A stretch of 64,000 nt of DNA from Batkoa obscura (Eukaryota; Entomophthoromycota; Entomophthoromycetes; Entomophthorales; Batkoaceae), in the NCBI GenBank assembly GCA_030770535.1, contig JASVEC010000035.1:124001-188000 (forward strand), in the 5' to 3' direction. A program made the translations under genes and the position numbers. Below the pieces are notes generated by a model. That model was not told the origin of the DNA, searched no databases, and worked only from the letters and a program-made list of their open reading frames with translations. Below, in pieces: positions 1 to 10,266 of the stretch. Each line of letters begins with the position of its first letter. The stretch's first letter is position 1.

Positions 1-327
1 TTTTTCTACCCCTTCATCCCTTGAACTTTCTGTTCGTGCTCCTGAATCATCCGAGCCTTGTTCTAAGTTCTGTTCAATTTCTTCTTCTTCCGAACCTTCT
101 ATTTTTTCATCCTCTGAATCCTCATCTATTTCTGAGTATTTTTCATCTTTTTCCTCACTTGAATCTTCTTCCTCTATTTGTATTACATCCTTTTTATCTG
201 CTTTTTTAATGTCAATTTGCTCTACCTTGTTATTGTCATTATTTGCTGATACCAGTTTAGCTTTCTTATTTCGATTAAATTGATTTAAAGCCTTATTATT
301 ATTCACTTTCTTTTTATTTAAAGCCAT
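1..327 (-). CDS. N-terminus of an acidic, lysine-rich protein (truncated by window edge)
   Basis: An ATG at 327-325 on the minus strand opens a frame that stays open for 109 codons to the edge of the window, so only the N-terminus is present. It begins MALNKKKVNNNKALNQFNRN. A basic Asn/Lys stretch of about 30 residues is followed by a long Glu/Asp/Ser tract (EEEDSSEEKDEKYSEIDEDS and similar). Alternating basic and acidic low-complexity segments are common in nucleolar and ribosome-biogenesis proteins, but no domain is visible and I do not assign a function. The frame has no stop despite the AT-rich background, and its composition is strongly protein-like. It is on the same strand as the mannosidase gene upstream of it, 112 bp away. 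Confidence 0.7.
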   Translation of the reverse strand, partial: MALNKKKVNNNKALNQFNRNKKAKLVSANNDNNKVEQIDIKKADKKDVIQIEEEDSSEEKDEKYSEIDEDSEDEKIEGSEEEEIEQNLEQGSDDSGARTESSRDEGVEK

Positions 328-439
328 GATAAATTATAAAAAATAAAAAGATAAAAAAATAAACCTCCAAAAAATCCATTTTTATTCGTTGTTAATTTCT
401 ATTATAAAGCTTTGGTTTAAAAGAATTAATTTATAATTT

Positions 440-1840
440 TTATTTACTAATTTTTAGCGGATGAGCTTCCGTATTAAACACCCATTGATCCAAATCGACG
501 ACTTCCCTTTCTTCAAATATAAGATAAAAATATTTCATAGTCTCAGCCAAAAAGAATGACTCCATAATATCTAACTGATTTTTACTTTTATCTACATCCA
601 TAACATCCTGATAGACTGTAAACCCAGTTTCGGATTTGGAATATGTTAAAAAGCTTTGAAAGATACTCCAAGCCCAATCTTGATACTTTTTATCCCCAGT
701 CATCTTATAAGCATAAAATAATGATTCAATTAGCTCAGGGCGTAATGAGTTGTTTGGTACTCTCACAGATAAATCCCTGCTACTTGAAAAGCTTACCACT
801 TCAGGCCCAAGCCCAGTGGTAGTGATTTGATACGCATGATAGCAAGATTCTAACAGTTCTAAGCCCAATGCCTGATAATCACTTGATCCAGTGACTCTAC
901 TTGCTAAGGACAGCAATCCAGGTAGAAAGAAAGTAAGGTGATCCATATCCTGCTGAAAGTTTCCGTTATTATCGATCCTTCCTAAGTAAAGATAATCCAT
1001 ATTGCCTCTTCTTAATAGCGATTTAAGTCCAACTATACTCTGTTGAAACATAGTTAAGTATTTATTATCACTCTGTGTGTTCCCTAACAGAATGTGTAAC
1101 TTTAATAAATACTCATAATACGAGTCTCCAAGCGCACCAAATGAAATCTCCTTACTATCAAATTGTCCAGTGACGACATTCAGATATAAGGGATACAATC
1201 CAGTACTAGGCTTCTTCAACAAATCCAACAAATCATACACTTTAAGTGCAGCATTTTTATATTTTGGATCTCCAGTAATCACACTTAATCGAGTAAACTC
1301 TAATTGTACAGAGCCAATTTCTGCTAAAATCACTCGATTTTTATTATAATCAGGCTGTTTGCTACTAAAATCAATTCTATAAAATGGCAATCCTGATGGT
1401 GAATTAAATGCTGGTAATAAAGCATCTGCAAGTTGCACAGCTTTTTCTAATAGAACTTTATGTCCTGACAAATCATAGCTTGATACTAATCCCCCAAGAT
1501 AACGTATTACTGTCTCAAAAAATAACACCTGTCCATTCGATTTACTAAAGTTGACTTTACCTATCCTTTCTACACATTGATCAAATTCATCATGGTACCC
1601 CATGAGATATAATGTAGTCATACTGTCCACCATTGTTAAACCCCAGCCTTGGAAGCGATCATTGACGGTGGCGTTGGTCAAAGGGCGTAATTCATCATTA
1701 CCAAAAGCGTATCGCTTGTAGCCGCTCCAGGCGTGCATAAAGCCATTACGAATTTCATTGAGTTGTTCAGGGGTGGTTAGAACTGGATTGGATATAAATA
1801 AAATTGAAAATAAAACGTTAGTGATAGTGGTTAGTAACAT
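440..1840 (-). CDS. Secreted class I alpha-mannosidase, glycoside hydrolase family 47
   Basis: Single-exon 466-residue protein. GH47 enzymes trim alpha-1,2-linked mannose from N-glycans. A hydrophobic signal peptide (about residues 1-22) is followed directly by the catalytic domain, so this looks secreted rather than a type II Golgi enzyme. Family motifs run in order: the acidic residue in FFETVIR (E109), GALGDSYYEYL (D239), MDHL (299-302), LRPELIES (E369), SFFLAETMKYFYLIF (429-443) and the calcium-site motif VFNTEAHPL (T457). Two positions differ from the usual family pattern. The Cys of 'MDHLxCF', which forms the conserved disulfide, is Phe304, although its partner Cys333 remains. The DTL motif near the N-terminus is TTL (Asp replaced by Thr75). 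The acidic catalytic residues are present, so activity is plausible. The gene is intronless and flanked by a 1.5-kb spacer. Family assignment is secure; exact substrate is not. Confidence 0.93.
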   Translation of the reverse strand: MLLTTITNVLFSILFISNPVLTTPEQLNEIRNGFMHAWSGYKRYAFGNDELRPLTNATVNDRFQGWGLTMVDSMTTLYLMGYHDEFDQCVERIGKVNFSKSNGQVLFFETVIRYLGGLVSSYDLSGHKVLLEKAVQLADALLPAFNSPSGLPFYRIDFSSKQPDYNKNRVILAEIGSVQLEFTRLSVITGDPKYKNAALKVYDLLDLLKKPSTGLYPLYLNVVTGQFDSKEISFGALGDSYYEYLLKLHILLGNTQSDNKYLTMFQQSIVGLKSLLRRGNMDYLYLGRIDNNGNFQQDMDHLTFFLPGLLSLASRVTGSSDYQALGLELLESCYHAYQITTTGLGPEVVSFSSSRDLSVRVPNNSLRPELIESLFYAYKMTGDKKYQDWAWSIFQSFLTYSKSETGFTVYQDVMDVDKSKNQLDIMESFFLAETMKYFYLIFEEREVVDLDQWVFNTEAHPLKISK

Positions 1841-3275
1841 AATGCTATTTATTCAGTGATAAGATTGGTGGCGGATTAGTGAAGTAAAAAGACTGGTAGT
1901 TTCTTGTATAAGTAAAGGTTTTTACAATGTTTTTATATTTCATTTTATTAAGTTTTTAATGCACGTTGGTTTTCGAATGTCTGTTTGCTTATTTTGGGCT
2001 CAACTCACTCTTCCCCTGACCAAGATTAATTCATTTTTTTTAATGCTGTAACGGAATTTTTTATATTAAATTCTGGCTGCTATTTTTAGCTTTTGGTAGC
2101 TTAAAATGATTTTTAAAAATCTTTGTAGGGGCTGATTTAGAAAACTAGGTCTAAATAAGGGATAGGCAAATTCATTATGAAATAAAATATATTTTTACAA
2201 ACAACTCATATTTCTAATAAAATGGTAAGTGGAATGTAATGAACACCATATCCCCAGTATTGAAGAAATCTATAAAAAGGGTATAGTTTTATAATTTCGG
2301 TATTCACAATCTTTAAAGAATTACTAATTAAGTTCTCATTTCACCATTAATGAAATAAATATAAAAACCAATTCAGCTGATTGAAAAAAGGGTATTTGTT
2401 CATCATGATAAGTATATGAATTGGAATAACATGTAAAACGCTAAATTAGGACGCACATAAAATTCTAGATTTTCAACTTTAATATTGAGTTTCAGATTTG
2501 TGTATTTTATTATTTTATTTCATATAAATAGTTATTGTAATATGAAGTTATGATCTTGAAATGTTGATATGAATTAATTTATAGAAAAAAGTGGTGAAAT
2601 GTTATAAAAGTAACTATCCTCATTGCTGAGGTGTTAATATTGGGAACATAGTTTTAGAATAAATCATAGCCTTAATATAGTATTCGTATTAAAATCATTT
2701 AATGAAAAATTATTAACTTGGACTATTAATAAAATATGATTATATGTTATCAAGTTTGACTTAGTCTAATTAAAAAGTGGAATGGTAATTTTACCATATA
2801 AACCTATGTTAAATGGTAGCTTTTCTATTTCTAACTAAATTTATCCTAATGATTTTTAGTAACAACCCCATTCAATTGTTACAAGCATAGCTAAGTCAAA
2901 ATATAATATTCAATCAATAAACAGAACATTAAAGGGATGGCAAAGCACTTGAGTATAGTATATATTATTGTATTGGGGTAAATTATAGAACCTTTGTTGA
3001 TTAATGTAATAATTATATCGCATTTATAGTAATTTACTGCCGAACTTTGAGTTTATTAAGGCGAGTTATAATTAGTCACATTTAAACGAAGCTTCTTAAA
3101 TTTATCCATAGCTAAATAAACAAGTTGCCTTAATAAAATACTCCTAAACTAACCACATTAGTTTGCTCCATTTTATTTATTCTTCTTACTTTACGTCATT
3201 CTCCTTTTTTCCCCGTAAAAATTATGCCTGGATAATTTCTAGCATTTTAATGACCGATAATGCGTTTTAAAAAAC
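1841..3275. other. Gene-poor spacer between mannosidase and F-box genes
   Basis: AT-rich DNA with no open frame longer than about 60 codons and no recognisable RNA gene or element. It presumably holds the divergent promoters of the two flanking genes. Confidence 0.6.
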
Positions 3276-3284
3276 TATATAAAG
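3276..3284 (+). promoter_or_regulatory. TATA box of the F-box gene
   Basis: TATATAAAG lies 55 bp upstream of the ATG at 3339. This is a consensus TATA element at a plausible distance for a short 5' leader. Confidence 0.5.
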
Positions 3285-3338
3285 CAATGTAGATAGGAAT
3301 CATAAATTATTTTTTTACAAAATCTAATTAATTTTTAG

Positions 3339-4694
3339 ATGGTGGCCATTCTTAGGAAGTATCAACCAAGTGAACTCAATGTAATGAAGCCTAATAAACA
3401 AAAAACTTTATTAGATTTACCATTGGAACTGTTGGTGATGATATTAAATCATGTTGATAATTCGGATTTATTAGGTATGATATTAATGAATAAATCAATT
3501 TATAATCAGTTTTTGCCTTTCATTTATTCCTCTTTTAAAATCCCAAATAAACAGTTTGATCTATCATTGATGGATAAGTATGCCAAGTATATTAATGAGA
3601 TTGAAATTAGTAGTACGAGTTATAATCAGGAGATAAATCTTTATTTATCTAAGATGATCCAACAAGATAAGGTATATTCTATAAAATGCAAAGACATATG
3701 CTTCTATTCTTTGATAAATCATCCACAAAGACAACAATTTAAATTTAAACATATTGATTTTGGTAAAGGAACGGCTTCGATGGATTTATTTTACTCTCAT
3801 TTTAGCTTATTAAATCAAACACAAATATTAAATAACCTTAAAACAATACATTTGGAAATTAACGATGAACTAAATGTTCAACTATTTGATCTATTACCTC
3901 ATTCTATACAATCCATAGCCATCAACTCATCTATTGAAATAGATAATGGCTTACTAATGACAGAACTAACAAAATTGGATTTTATTACAAACTTATCCAT
4001 TGAATTAAGCGAAGCAGATAGTAGTGAGTTTCAGTCGTTATTTGAAATTGGGTTTCCTTCATTAAAGTATTTAAAAATAATATGTGAATCAAATTCAAAC
4101 CACTCCAATTCAGTTAATGAAATAAGAATCAAATCAAATGGATTTCCAGTTCTGAAGTCATTAATTTTAAATATCCCAAATTCTAGTGTTATCATTGAAG
4201 ATCAAATGAACCATTTAAATGAGTTACAAATAGTCAAATATTCATTCAATGATCTTTCATTTAATCCCACTTTATTTCCAAGTTTGAAGTCGATACAATT
4301 AAACAGCAAAATTAACTTTCAAACATTTTATTATTATAATCTCACTTTATTAAATAATAATAGCTCCAATTTGAACTTATTAAAGAAATTAAGCTTATCA
4401 AGCGCCATTATCGATCCATACTTTATTGATTTTTTAACCCAACGCTGTACTAGCCTTGAAGAGCTCGAATTGATCTTCTGCAATAGCATTGTCACTAAGA
4501 AATATAACTTGAGCATAAAAAAATTGATCTTCAAACTAAATAAGGACAATTTTGATTTTCTAATAAATTTACTTCTTTCATGTACTCAACTCCAATATCT
4601 AACCTTATACACAGGTTGGAACACTTTTGATCAAAATAGTAATCAGATCCGACTCCAATTTCCTAACTTGACCTTAGAGCATAAGCGTTTCTAA
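3339..4694 (+). CDS. F-box and leucine-rich-repeat-like protein
   Basis: Single exon, 451 residues. Residues about 22-65 form an F-box: LLDLPLELLVMILNHVDNSD followed by LLGMILMNKSIYNQFLPFIY. F-box proteins bind Skp1 and recruit substrates to SCF ubiquitin ligases. The remaining ~380 residues are Leu/Ile/Asn-rich with recurring segments of the type LKxIxLxxN and LKSLILNIPNS, as in irregular leucine-rich repeats. No transmembrane segment or signal peptide. The start could be the ATG at 3339 or the in-frame Met16 just before the F-box; the first is given. Such F-box/LRR genes form large, fast-evolving families in early fungi, so the substrate cannot be predicted. The gene is intronless and has its own TATA box. 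Confidence 0.85.
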   Translation: MVAILRKYQPSELNVMKPNKQKTLLDLPLELLVMILNHVDNSDLLGMILMNKSIYNQFLPFIYSSFKIPNKQFDLSLMDKYAKYINEIEISSTSYNQEINLYLSKMIQQDKVYSIKCKDICFYSLINHPQRQQFKFKHIDFGKGTASMDLFYSHFSLLNQTQILNNLKTIHLEINDELNVQLFDLLPHSIQSIAINSSIEIDNGLLMTELTKLDFITNLSIELSEADSSEFQSLFEIGFPSLKYLKIICESNSNHSNSVNEIRIKSNGFPVLKSLILNIPNSSVIIEDQMNHLNELQIVKYSFNDLSFNPTLFPSLKSIQLNSKINFQTFYYYNLTLLNNNSSNLNLLKKLSLSSAIIDPYFIDFLTQRCTSLEELELIFCNSIVTKKYNLSIKKLIFKLNKDNFDFLINLLLSCTQLQYLTLYTGWNTFDQNSNQIRLQFPNLTLEHKRF

Positions 4695-5922
4695 GTGGTT
4701 ATATCATACCTATTACTCATTACCCCATTTTGATTCTTATTTATGTTCTTTTTATTACAATAAATATATTTTATAACTAACAATTATTAATCCATCTACA
4801 TTAATAAGTATATCCTTTAAGATATTTTAACAACCCAAAACAAATCTACAATAACTACTTCATGTTACTAATTAATTTCGTTTTGCTAATACTAAATAAC
4901 TAACTAACTAAATAGCTGACCTTTTTTAATTTTAAGCAAATTTAGCTGACTTTTGCTTCACTACTATATCTCATGCTATTTCTAAGTTTTAAATCTATAC
5001 TTTTGTTATTGCCCTTTATAACTTTCACATTCTACAAGAAATATTATAAAAAAACAAATCCTGTCTCAATAATAACTTACAATTTTGTCCTACTTTATTA
5101 AACTTAAAACTCAACTTTAAATTCACTTGTATTACTCATCACACATCTTAATTAATTTATATAAAATAATGTTGCTTCTGATACCATAAACAATACTACA
5201 ATCGATCTATAATTATGTTATTGTTTATTATCTTTCTTAAGCCAAATTTATCGTATTTTAAAGTGATATTACCAAGTACAAGTAGCTTTATTATTACCTA
5301 TTATCTACCCCTTAATGTCAAAACTTTGAATATTAAAAGGCTGTTTAATAACTTAATCACATGACTAGGCTAATGGTGAATCGAGCAATAATTTATTTAG
5401 TATAAGCCTTGTTTACCAGGTGATAGGGAACAATCTAAATTATTGAAACTTAAATGGATTAAATTGAATACAAAAGCAATTCAAATGCCAACTGCTTTTT
5501 ACTTTTAGCTATATTTAAAGTTGATAGAATATAACTAAAGTTAAATGTTAGAATAATTTTGTATAAAAAAAATTCTTTGTTTGAATTCTATCTATACTAT
5601 CCATCATCCTTAATATGACTATTTACTACCTTTAATATGCCCCAAAAAAGCATCTCTTTTATTGACACCTGTGTAAAGAAACTTAATAACTAATCTTACC
5701 ATTGACGAAAATCAAGCCTAAAAACAGAATCAAGATAAAAAACAAACTTGATTGAAAATATAGCATATCATAGAGACTTTGTTTAATCAAAAAGGGCTAA
5801 AGAATATTAAAAAAAATGTAAAAAAATTCAAATAAAAGAACATGGTATGGCGCGGTGATACTTAATAAAGTACCACAATTAGAACGATAACTTAATAGGA
5901 AAGGCTATAAAGCAAGTCAATG
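4695..5922. other. Gene-poor spacer
   Basis: About 1.2 kb of AT-rich sequence between the convergently oriented F-box and BTG/Tob genes. I see no gene, element or structured RNA in it. Confidence 0.6.
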
Positions 5923-6372
5923 CTAATCAGAATTGATCCCTTCTGGCGTCTTGAGTACTACTTTCACCGAATTTTCATGTCTTTGTTTAATGATCTGCGC
6001 CAATTTACCGCGTGAATAATCTTCCCAATGTGCCACAATGCTCGCATTATCTCCTACTTTATAGCTCACGCTGTATGGGTCCACCCATACTACAAACTCC
6101 CTAGGTAAAGCAACACTAAGCTGGTCTAAATTAATCCCTGCTTTCTCAGCTGTGTTCAACAAAATTGGGTCCACTTCCCCATTAAACACAGTTAAAGAAC
6201 GAAACCCATTTCCTTGGTATGGGTTCTCGGGTGTCCAATGGTTCTGATACTTATGATACAATGTGTCTAAGAATATTTGACGCCAAAGTTGAATTTGAGC
6301 TGGCGTCAAGTTGATGCCTGGGGATATAAATCTTAGGATACAATCAAACGCTTGTAAAATTTCAAATTCCAT
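5923..6372 (-). CDS. BTG/Tob (APRO) family protein
   Basis: Single exon, 149 residues, almost entirely one BTG/Tob domain. Box A is at about 40-60 (YHKYQNHWTPENPYQGNGFR) and box B at about 89-112 (LPREFVVWVDPYSVSYKVGD then NASI). These match the animal consensus patterns 'HWxPExPxxGxGFR' and 'LPxELxxWVDPxxVSYRxGExGSI'. BTG/Tob proteins bind the Caf1/Pop2 deadenylase subunit of CCR4-NOT and promote mRNA deadenylation; animal members restrain proliferation. Here the protein ends about 35 residues after box B, with no PABP-binding PAM2 motif of the long Tob tail, so it resembles short BTG1/2-type members. The start ATG at 6372 gives a normal family N-terminus. Domain identity is clear. That it binds Caf1 in this organism is inference. 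Confidence 0.88.
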   Translation of the reverse strand: MEFEILQAFDCILRFISPGINLTPAQIQLWRQIFLDTLYHKYQNHWTPENPYQGNGFRSLTVFNGEVDPILLNTAEKAGINLDQLSVALPREFVVWVDPYSVSYKVGDNASIVAHWEDYSRGKLAQIIKQRHENSVKVVLKTPEGINSD

Positions 6373-7026
6373 TGGGGTATAGTTCTCTTTACAATAACAA
6401 AGTTAAATCATTGTTTTTATAAAAAGTTATAGTTTTTTAGTTTCAGCTCAGTTTATAACTAATAATTTTATTATAAAAATAGGAATAAATTTATTACCCA
6501 TTTTTGGCGTCTAATTCCTAGCAAGCTTTGTTAATCAACTTTGTTTTTAATGGCTTATGTTTCGATTACCTTCAGTAACAGTCAATAATTTAAGTAAAAA
6601 GATAATGTTTAATTCTGTATTGTTGAGAGCCTTTGTTACTGTGTCATTGATTTAGCCATTCATTCGTTTGTGATTTTTATTTTTAGCAAATAAAAGCCTG
6701 ATTTCAAAGCTAAAATGTGACCTATTGGCCATTATGATGGGGCTGTTGGACTTCATTGACCAATAAAGTACAACCTTTTAAATCGGGTTTACTAATATTG
6801 AACAAATAACAAAAAGCATAAATTTTGTGACTTAAGGTATATCTAGGCTTTGCTATAAAGCTAAACTAAGCGGAGCTGAGGTTTATTAAGAATAGGTAGG
6901 GTAACCGATTGTTAAAGCGGATTTAAATAATAAAAATAAAAGGCAACTATAAAAATTAAAAACTATGTTGAAAGATATTTTAATTTGAATCAATCTTGAG
7001 TATATATAAAAATTTTATTTGAACGA
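6373..7026. other. Spacer upstream of the BTG/Tob gene
   Basis: AT-rich sequence with no supported gene. It probably includes the BTG/Tob promoter, and it ends at a degraded MITE copy. Confidence 0.5.
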
Positions 7027-7121
7027 AAGGGGAGCATTTTTTTGGTTTCATTACTTTTACTATCTTTTAAAGCACTGTTTGACCAGAAAGATTGCCAATA
7101 AAATTCAAGAAAGTACATCTC
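7027..7121 (+). mobile_element. MITE-like TIR element, diverged copy 1
   Basis: Matches the window-wide element core (TTTTTTGGTTTCATTACTTT, then AGCACTGTTTGA, then AATAAAATTC). The ends are worn: GGGGAGC instead of GGGGATG on the left and GTACATCTC on the right. Confidence 0.75.
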
Positions 7122-7388
7122 TAAATGATAGTGTTTTGGACAGCTTTCTTATTCTCAAAGACCATAACTTGTGAAAAAGATTTACAAATAATGGCTAACA
7201 AGGGATAAAATTATCCTAAATTTACCAATTATAAATTAGTGTTGAGGTCACACTTTGAGGAATAATTCAATATGAAATATTAACTTGCTTTTAACAAATT
7301 CAACATTATTAGTCTTTTAACTTTATCATTAGAAGTAAAGTAAAAAACATATCATATTGGATACAAATAACAATAAGAGTTTGTCAAA

Positions 7389-7700
7389 ATGAGTAGAAAG
7401 GTTAAACAATTACTGTTGTTAGCATATAATCGAGGTATGCTAATAAAAGTAGCATCTGAGCAGTTATATGTTGAATATAAAATACCAGAGATGATCATAG
7501 AGCAGGAAAGAGTAAATGCTAATGGTGATATAAAAGTAGAAAGATTGGAAGATGTTATTGTTGCCTTTTCAGTCGATCAAAGAAGTAATGAAATAAGCCA
7601 AAAGAAAAAGCATAGTGATACAAAAATAACACGAGAGATATTCGATGCAATTGAAAACCTTCTTAAAGGGGATGTTGATTATACTTTAAGTCAACTGTAA
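7389..7700 (+). pseudogene. Fragment with helix-turn-helix-like pattern, possibly Tc1-type transposase N-terminus
   Basis: An open frame of 103 residues (MSRKVKQLLLLAYNRGMLIK onward) ends in a stop. It sits in a stretch where reading frames are otherwise short and interrupted. The pattern RGMLIKVASEQLYVEY, then NANGDIK, then KITREIFDAIENLL with DYTLSQL resembles the paired helix-turn-helix region at the start of Tc1/pogo-type DNA transposases (RGMSxxxxAxxL, xxGxI, LTxExxxxIxxLL, TLxxL). A second related fragment lies at about 9616-9750. I see no DDE catalytic domain after it. It could instead be a small lineage-specific gene; the transposase reading is tentative. Confidence 0.35.
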
Positions 7701-8563
7701 AAAACACTAAAAACAACTAAATACTAATTTGCTACTTTTTCAGTTACTAATGCATTAGGGCTATTAAAAAGCCCAATCAGAAGAAATAAAAGGATAAATA
7801 TCAAAAAGCAATTAATGAAGTTAAAAACTTTTTTGATCAAAACGAGAAGTAACTGCAAGAAAAATTCAAAAGAAGCTGCATGGAAAAAGAAATAATACAT
7901 TATCAACAGCTTTGATATCTAAAATTGTGAAGTGTTCAGCTACTGAAGCTAAAACTAAAAGAAATAAATTAAAAAAAGGTTTAGAAGCAGAACAAAACAA
8001 GTTAGTAAAAGTTCTGATATTTGATGAAAAGGCATAAAGTAGCAGATTAACTGGAGAGTCTTTATGATTGTCAAATTAATACTCAAATAAACGAAGGAGT
8101 TGACAAAAATCGATATTTCTAAGCTATTATCAAAATAAGCAAGCGGTTATTCCAATAGATTCAAACTAGGTTCAAAGTAACCATTTAAGTTATGAGCTTT
8201 ATTATAATAACGAGTGTTGGGTAGTAGCTGATAAAGTGACGCAAAATCCACCATTTTTATTAGATTATCTAAAGAAGTCAATGACCATCTCAATATTTAA
8301 CCTAAATGACGCATAATATTGGTTTACATAAGCATTTTACAATAACAAGTTAAATGTAGAAGTAAACAAAAAAGTTGATAAAATTTTAGCACCTCAAACC
8401 TATGTTCATAATATACTAATGAATAACCAAAAATACAAGTTGGGCGGAAAGCAATAACTTAAAGAAAGAACCACGCTAACATAAAGAACTTGGCAAATTA
8501 TATGCGATAAAAGTAAAATAAACAACTTTAGTAAATAGCCAAAAAATACTAATAAAGAATCCT

Positions 8564-8800
8564 TTGGTTGATAAGGAACTACAAAGTACTAACTTAAGTG
8601 AACATCTTTATGTTCCTAAAGAATGTGGTAAAGTAAATAATGAGACCAAAGAAAAGCCGCCTTTATTAGCGGATAATAAAGAAATTTTGATAAAAGAAAC
8701 ATCAAAGCAGCCGGATGTTAAAAATGATAATTTATTAAGAATTGATAAACAGGGAAAAAGGGATTCAAATAAAGATATGAAAGCAAATCACAAAGAATAA
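8564..8800 (+). pseudogene. Lys/Asp-rich open fragment in a decayed locus
   Basis: A 78-codon frame (STNLSEHLYVPKECGKVNNE and onward) continues in phase with a few upstream codons. It lacks a convincing start: its first codon is TTG. The composition is hydrophilic and protein-like, but no family is recognisable. It lies between two related fragments at 7389-7700 and 9616-9750, so it is probably part of the same degraded locus. Confidence 0.25.
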
Positions 8801-9048
8801 GAGGGCAGTATGTCCATAATTGAAAAAGCAATCATTGAGACTAGCCAGCAGAAAGATCATGATAATATGGTGAGAATTATTGAATAAAAAAGGAACAATT
8901 TAAACAAAAATGCAAAAATAATCTTGGAAAATCAAAGCAACAAACTATGTACAGCTGAACAGATACTAGGAAATCCAAGCTAGCATAAACAAAATAGTAG
9001 TATACTTATATCAAAGCAAATATTTAATTTGATTAAAAATACTATAAG

Positions 9049-9122
9049 GTATACTTCAAAGTACAACTTAGATAGATTATATTATGTATACTCCAAGGTA
9101 CAACCTAGATAATTTATATTAT
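9049..9122. repeat. Two tandem 37-bp units
   Basis: Copies at 9049-9085 and 9086-9122 both start GTATACT, contain GTACAAC and CTTAGAT/CCTAGAT, and end TTATATTAT. They differ at a few positions, so this is a short local duplication that has begun to diverge. Confidence 0.8.
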
Positions 9123-9200
9123 GTATTAAATAATAAAACAGATATTGATATTTTATTTTTTTATAAACTATCAAAAAAGCTAGATAATTTTATCAAAAAA

Positions 9201-9298
9201 ATGAGGATGTTTTTGGCTTCATTACTTTTTCCATTTTTAAGCGCTATTTAAGTGGGAAACTTGTTAGTAAAATTCTTAAATACAAAAATATATCCTTC
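9201..9298 (+). mobile_element. MITE-like TIR element copy 2
   Basis: Left end ATGAGGATG, core GGCTTCATTACTTTTTCCAT and AGCGCTATTTAAGTG, right end AAATATATCC. It lies inside the decayed 7.4-10.1 kb locus. Confidence 0.85.
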
Positions 9299-9615
9299 AC
9301 TTTATGCTTTTGATACCAAATTTAAATTCCCAAGGTTACATCTTGCACATAATTTTTAATTTTTAATCATGAATTCTCAACTGTTCAATTTACAGTGAAA
9401 ACTATCAAATAAGATAAAGGGAGCACAAAGGTTATTGAGCAAAACGATGACGGTAAACAATAAAGCACTTAAAAAGATAATGGCAGCAAACCGAATTTTG
9501 ACCAGAATAATAGTAATTTTGCAAATAACTAAAATATTGACACCAATAAAAGTATTTAGCATAATAAATACAGAAAGCAAACCATTAATAAGCATCAAAA
9601 CTATGTCAAGGTCAA

Positions 9616-9750
9616 CAATGAACTAAAAAAATTATTACTACTGATAAATGTCAAGGGATGTCGATAAAAGAGACACTAAATCAATTATTTATTGAGTACG
9701 GTAATGCAAAGACAGTAATCGAAAAAGAAAGTGAAGTTATAAAATAAGAA
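9616..9750 (+). pseudogene. Second fragment related to 7389-7700
   Basis: The translation MSIKETLNQLFIEYG with TVIEKESEV corresponds to MLIKVASEQLYVEYK with MIIEQERV in the 7389 fragment. A preceding LLLL tract is shared too, in another frame. The two are therefore related copies of one sequence, this one more degraded. The same tentative Tc1-type helix-turn-helix reading applies. Confidence 0.35.
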
Positions 9751-10266
9751 TAATAATGGAAAAAAAGTGGAAGAAAAAAGTCCAATGACGCTATTATACG
9801 TTAGCAGTACTTAGAGAAGTCAAGAAAGTTTATACAGAGAATCTAGCACTAAGTTGCAGCAGATACATAGTGAGCACTACCGAAGAGGTTGTATTAAAGT
9901 GATTTCGGATTCAATTCTTAGAGTGTTGAAGTCACTGGATATAATGTTTAAAAGAAATAAAATAAAAATAGGTATGAGGTTGGGATCAAAAACGAAAAGT
10001 ATAGTAATGTAGTTATAACAGGAATTAAAGAAATTTGAAAGTTTTTTAGAAATAATAATAGCTATGCTTTAAAGCAAATATAGATACAAATAATACTAAA
10101 TATGTAACTGGACATTAATCCATCTTTAGCCACTATACATATGAAAAAGCAATGAATATTACCCCTTTAAATAAAAACAAGTGGTAAATAATCTATTTAA
10201 CTTTAGTTTTAGGTTTAAAAGTTTATTTAAAATATTTAACTTAACTTTAGAACAAAATGATAAAAT

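Noticed and set aside
21-209. Plus-strand 62-codon frame at the window start
   Set aside because: Antisense of the acidic Glu/Ser-coding tract of the truncated minus-strand gene; composition is Leu/Phe/His noise.
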